Assembly (NCBI GenBank): GCA_026770025.1
Contig: JAMXDE010000003.1
Location: forward strand, 3,162,001 to 3,226,000
Origin: Craspedostauros australis
Taxonomy: Eukaryota > Bacillariophyta > Bacillariophyceae > Mastogloiales > Achnanthaceae
DNA: 64,000 nucleotides
Direction of reading: 5' to 3'
Every line of letters begins with the position of its first letter. The first letter of the stretch is position 1. The notes under the pieces were generated by a model. The model searched no databases and was not told the DNA's origin. It saw nothing but the letters and a program-made list of their open reading frames with translations. Shown in pieces: positions 62,959 through 64,000 of this stretch. Made by a program: the position numbers and the translations under genes.

Positions 62959-64000
62959 TCAACGACCCAACCCAACAAATGACAGCAACCCATCTTCATC
63001 GTCGCTGTCCACAATGGGATCGTTGACGCCATGCGCGTCCCACCCAAATCGGCGAGATGACCGAACTTTGTCCACCCTCGGGCGCGGAAGTCGTCGGGGC
63101 ACCGGTGGCGAGGATAGAGTTTCATCCGGTGCCACCGATTGTTGCACCGCAACCTTCGCCTTCCTCGTCTTGGATGCGTGGTACGGATTCACAATGGTAT
63201 TTCGCTTCTTCTGCGCTTTGTTACGTTGTCGTTCTGCTGCTGCTGCTGCATACGAGGAAGAAGAGTGAATATTAGTACCAGAAACAAGCATGTGTCAGTC
63301 GCGATTGCGGAGCACTTGCAGCGCGGCTCGTAGATTGGAGTACAGCAAGCATCCTCCAAAACCCCGCACAGTGAATCTCACCTTTCTTCACGTCGAGGAC
63401 CCGATTCTTGGCATCGTTCGTTTGGTGCTGCACGGCGGCGATCTGCTGCTGGATTTCGGACACATCCTGCCGAATACGATGCAACTGCCGTTGCAATTGT
63501 CGTTTGCGCTCCTGCTTGCGCTGCATCTGCTGCTGCATGCGCTGATGCAGCTCGGTGACATCGTCGTGGAGAGTAGTGGTTGCGGCTGCTGCATCGCGGC
63601 GTCGCGTGGCTTCCGCAATCGATTCTTGCAGCTGCCGCTCCGTCGCCGTTGGGGGTATATGCTCTGTCGTCGCAGCCTCGTGGGCGCGACGATACGCCAC
63701 GAGCGCGGCAGAGCTTCCTTGCATGCCCGCAACCTCGGCACGCAACTGCAATCGTCGACAGCGACCGCGGAAGGATTGCGAGGCCTGCAGAAAGTCGCGC
63801 CGATGTTGCCGCACGTGCTGCCAAAATCGATCGCGCTGTGATTGCAGAGTCTGATGTTCCTCCTGCAGCGCCGCCTGCTGCTGTTGCAAGGCATGGAGCT
63901 GCCCTTGCGTTGCCGCCGTCTGTTCTTGCGATGCGTGCCGTTGCTGGTCGTTCGTCTTGGCTTGCGATTCGCAACGAGCATGCTCCTCGCGCAGGCGTTG
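62959..64000 (-). CDS. 3' part of a coiled-coil protein gene (partial)
   Basis: Two exons are seen: 63382 to beyond 64000 (frame open at the window edge), and 62959-63245. They join in phase 1 across a 136-base intron (GTGAGA donor, CAG acceptor, KK|AAAAERQRNK). The acceptor lies in a run of CAG repeats, so the exact junction could shift by three bases. The visible 302 residues start as a Gln/Arg/Glu-rich coiled coil (LQEEHQTLQSQRDRFWQHVRQ, QQMQRKQERKRQLQRQLHRIRQDVSEIQQQ). They end in a basic region with a short acidic patch (DPIVDSDDEDGLLSFVGLGR). No catalytic motif. I do not recognise the family. The coiled coil suggests a structural, centrosomal or ciliary protein. Confidence 0.72.

Overview
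The window is nuclear DNA of a eukaryote with compact genes, short introns and roughly balanced base composition. Donors are almost always GTGAGT or GTAAGT and acceptors CAG or AAG. Several proteins begin with a signal peptide followed at once by an A-F motif (TEAF|QTP, NAEAF|SLG, ATAF|APP, DAF|AVA, RSF|APL). This is the bipartite plastid presequence of algae with a red secondary plastid. With the membrane cyclase-phosphodiesterase fusions, it points to a photosynthetic stramenopile, most likely a diatom. The species cannot be named from this sequence. No organelle, prokaryotic or viral block was seen.

Layout. 0-2 kb: 3' end of an unknown gene and a plastid-type RidA. 2.1-6.0 kb: nucleotide cyclase/phosphodiesterase A. 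7.8-9.5 kb: two convergent cysteine-motif plastid proteins. 9.9-12.8 kb: ribosomal protein uS4 divergent from a mitochondrial twin CX9C protein. 13.4-16.7 kb: a plastid orphan facing the tRNA GTPase MnmE. 17.4-20.3 kb: a large P-loop protein of unknown role. 20.6-31.3 kb, all minus strand: arginyl-tRNA synthetase, a plastid SOUL protein, a DBP2/DDX5-like helicase and a plastid Cys-type GST. 32.0-36.8 kb: cyclase/phosphodiesterase B. 38.4-42.1 kb: complex I subunit NDUFA6, exosome RRP4 and a plastid TIM-barrel-like protein. 43.0-50.8 kb: FYVE-SYLF protein, MORN-repeat protein, CDC20. 51.4-56.9 kb: mitoribosomal mS38 and a 1396-residue disordered protein. 58.5-62.6 kb: two divergent S-adenosylmethionine synthetases. 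63-64 kb: 3' part of a coiled-coil gene.

The genes are mostly unrelated housekeeping genes packed head to head or tail to tail. There are no operons. Related groups are the two cyclase-phosphodiesterases (they share one intron position), the two SAM synthetases, the cysteine-motif pair, and the translation/RNA genes (uS4, ArgRS, MnmE, mS38, helicase, RRP4). Fifteen introns were placed by eye from splice signals and reading-frame continuity. In genes complete within the window the spliced length is a multiple of three in every case. For the gene cut at the right edge, only phase agreement could be checked.

The best candidates for new biology are the P-loop protein (17.4-20.3 kb), the convergent cysteine-motif plastid pair, and the paired cyclase-phosphodiesterase receptors with altered purine-contact residues.
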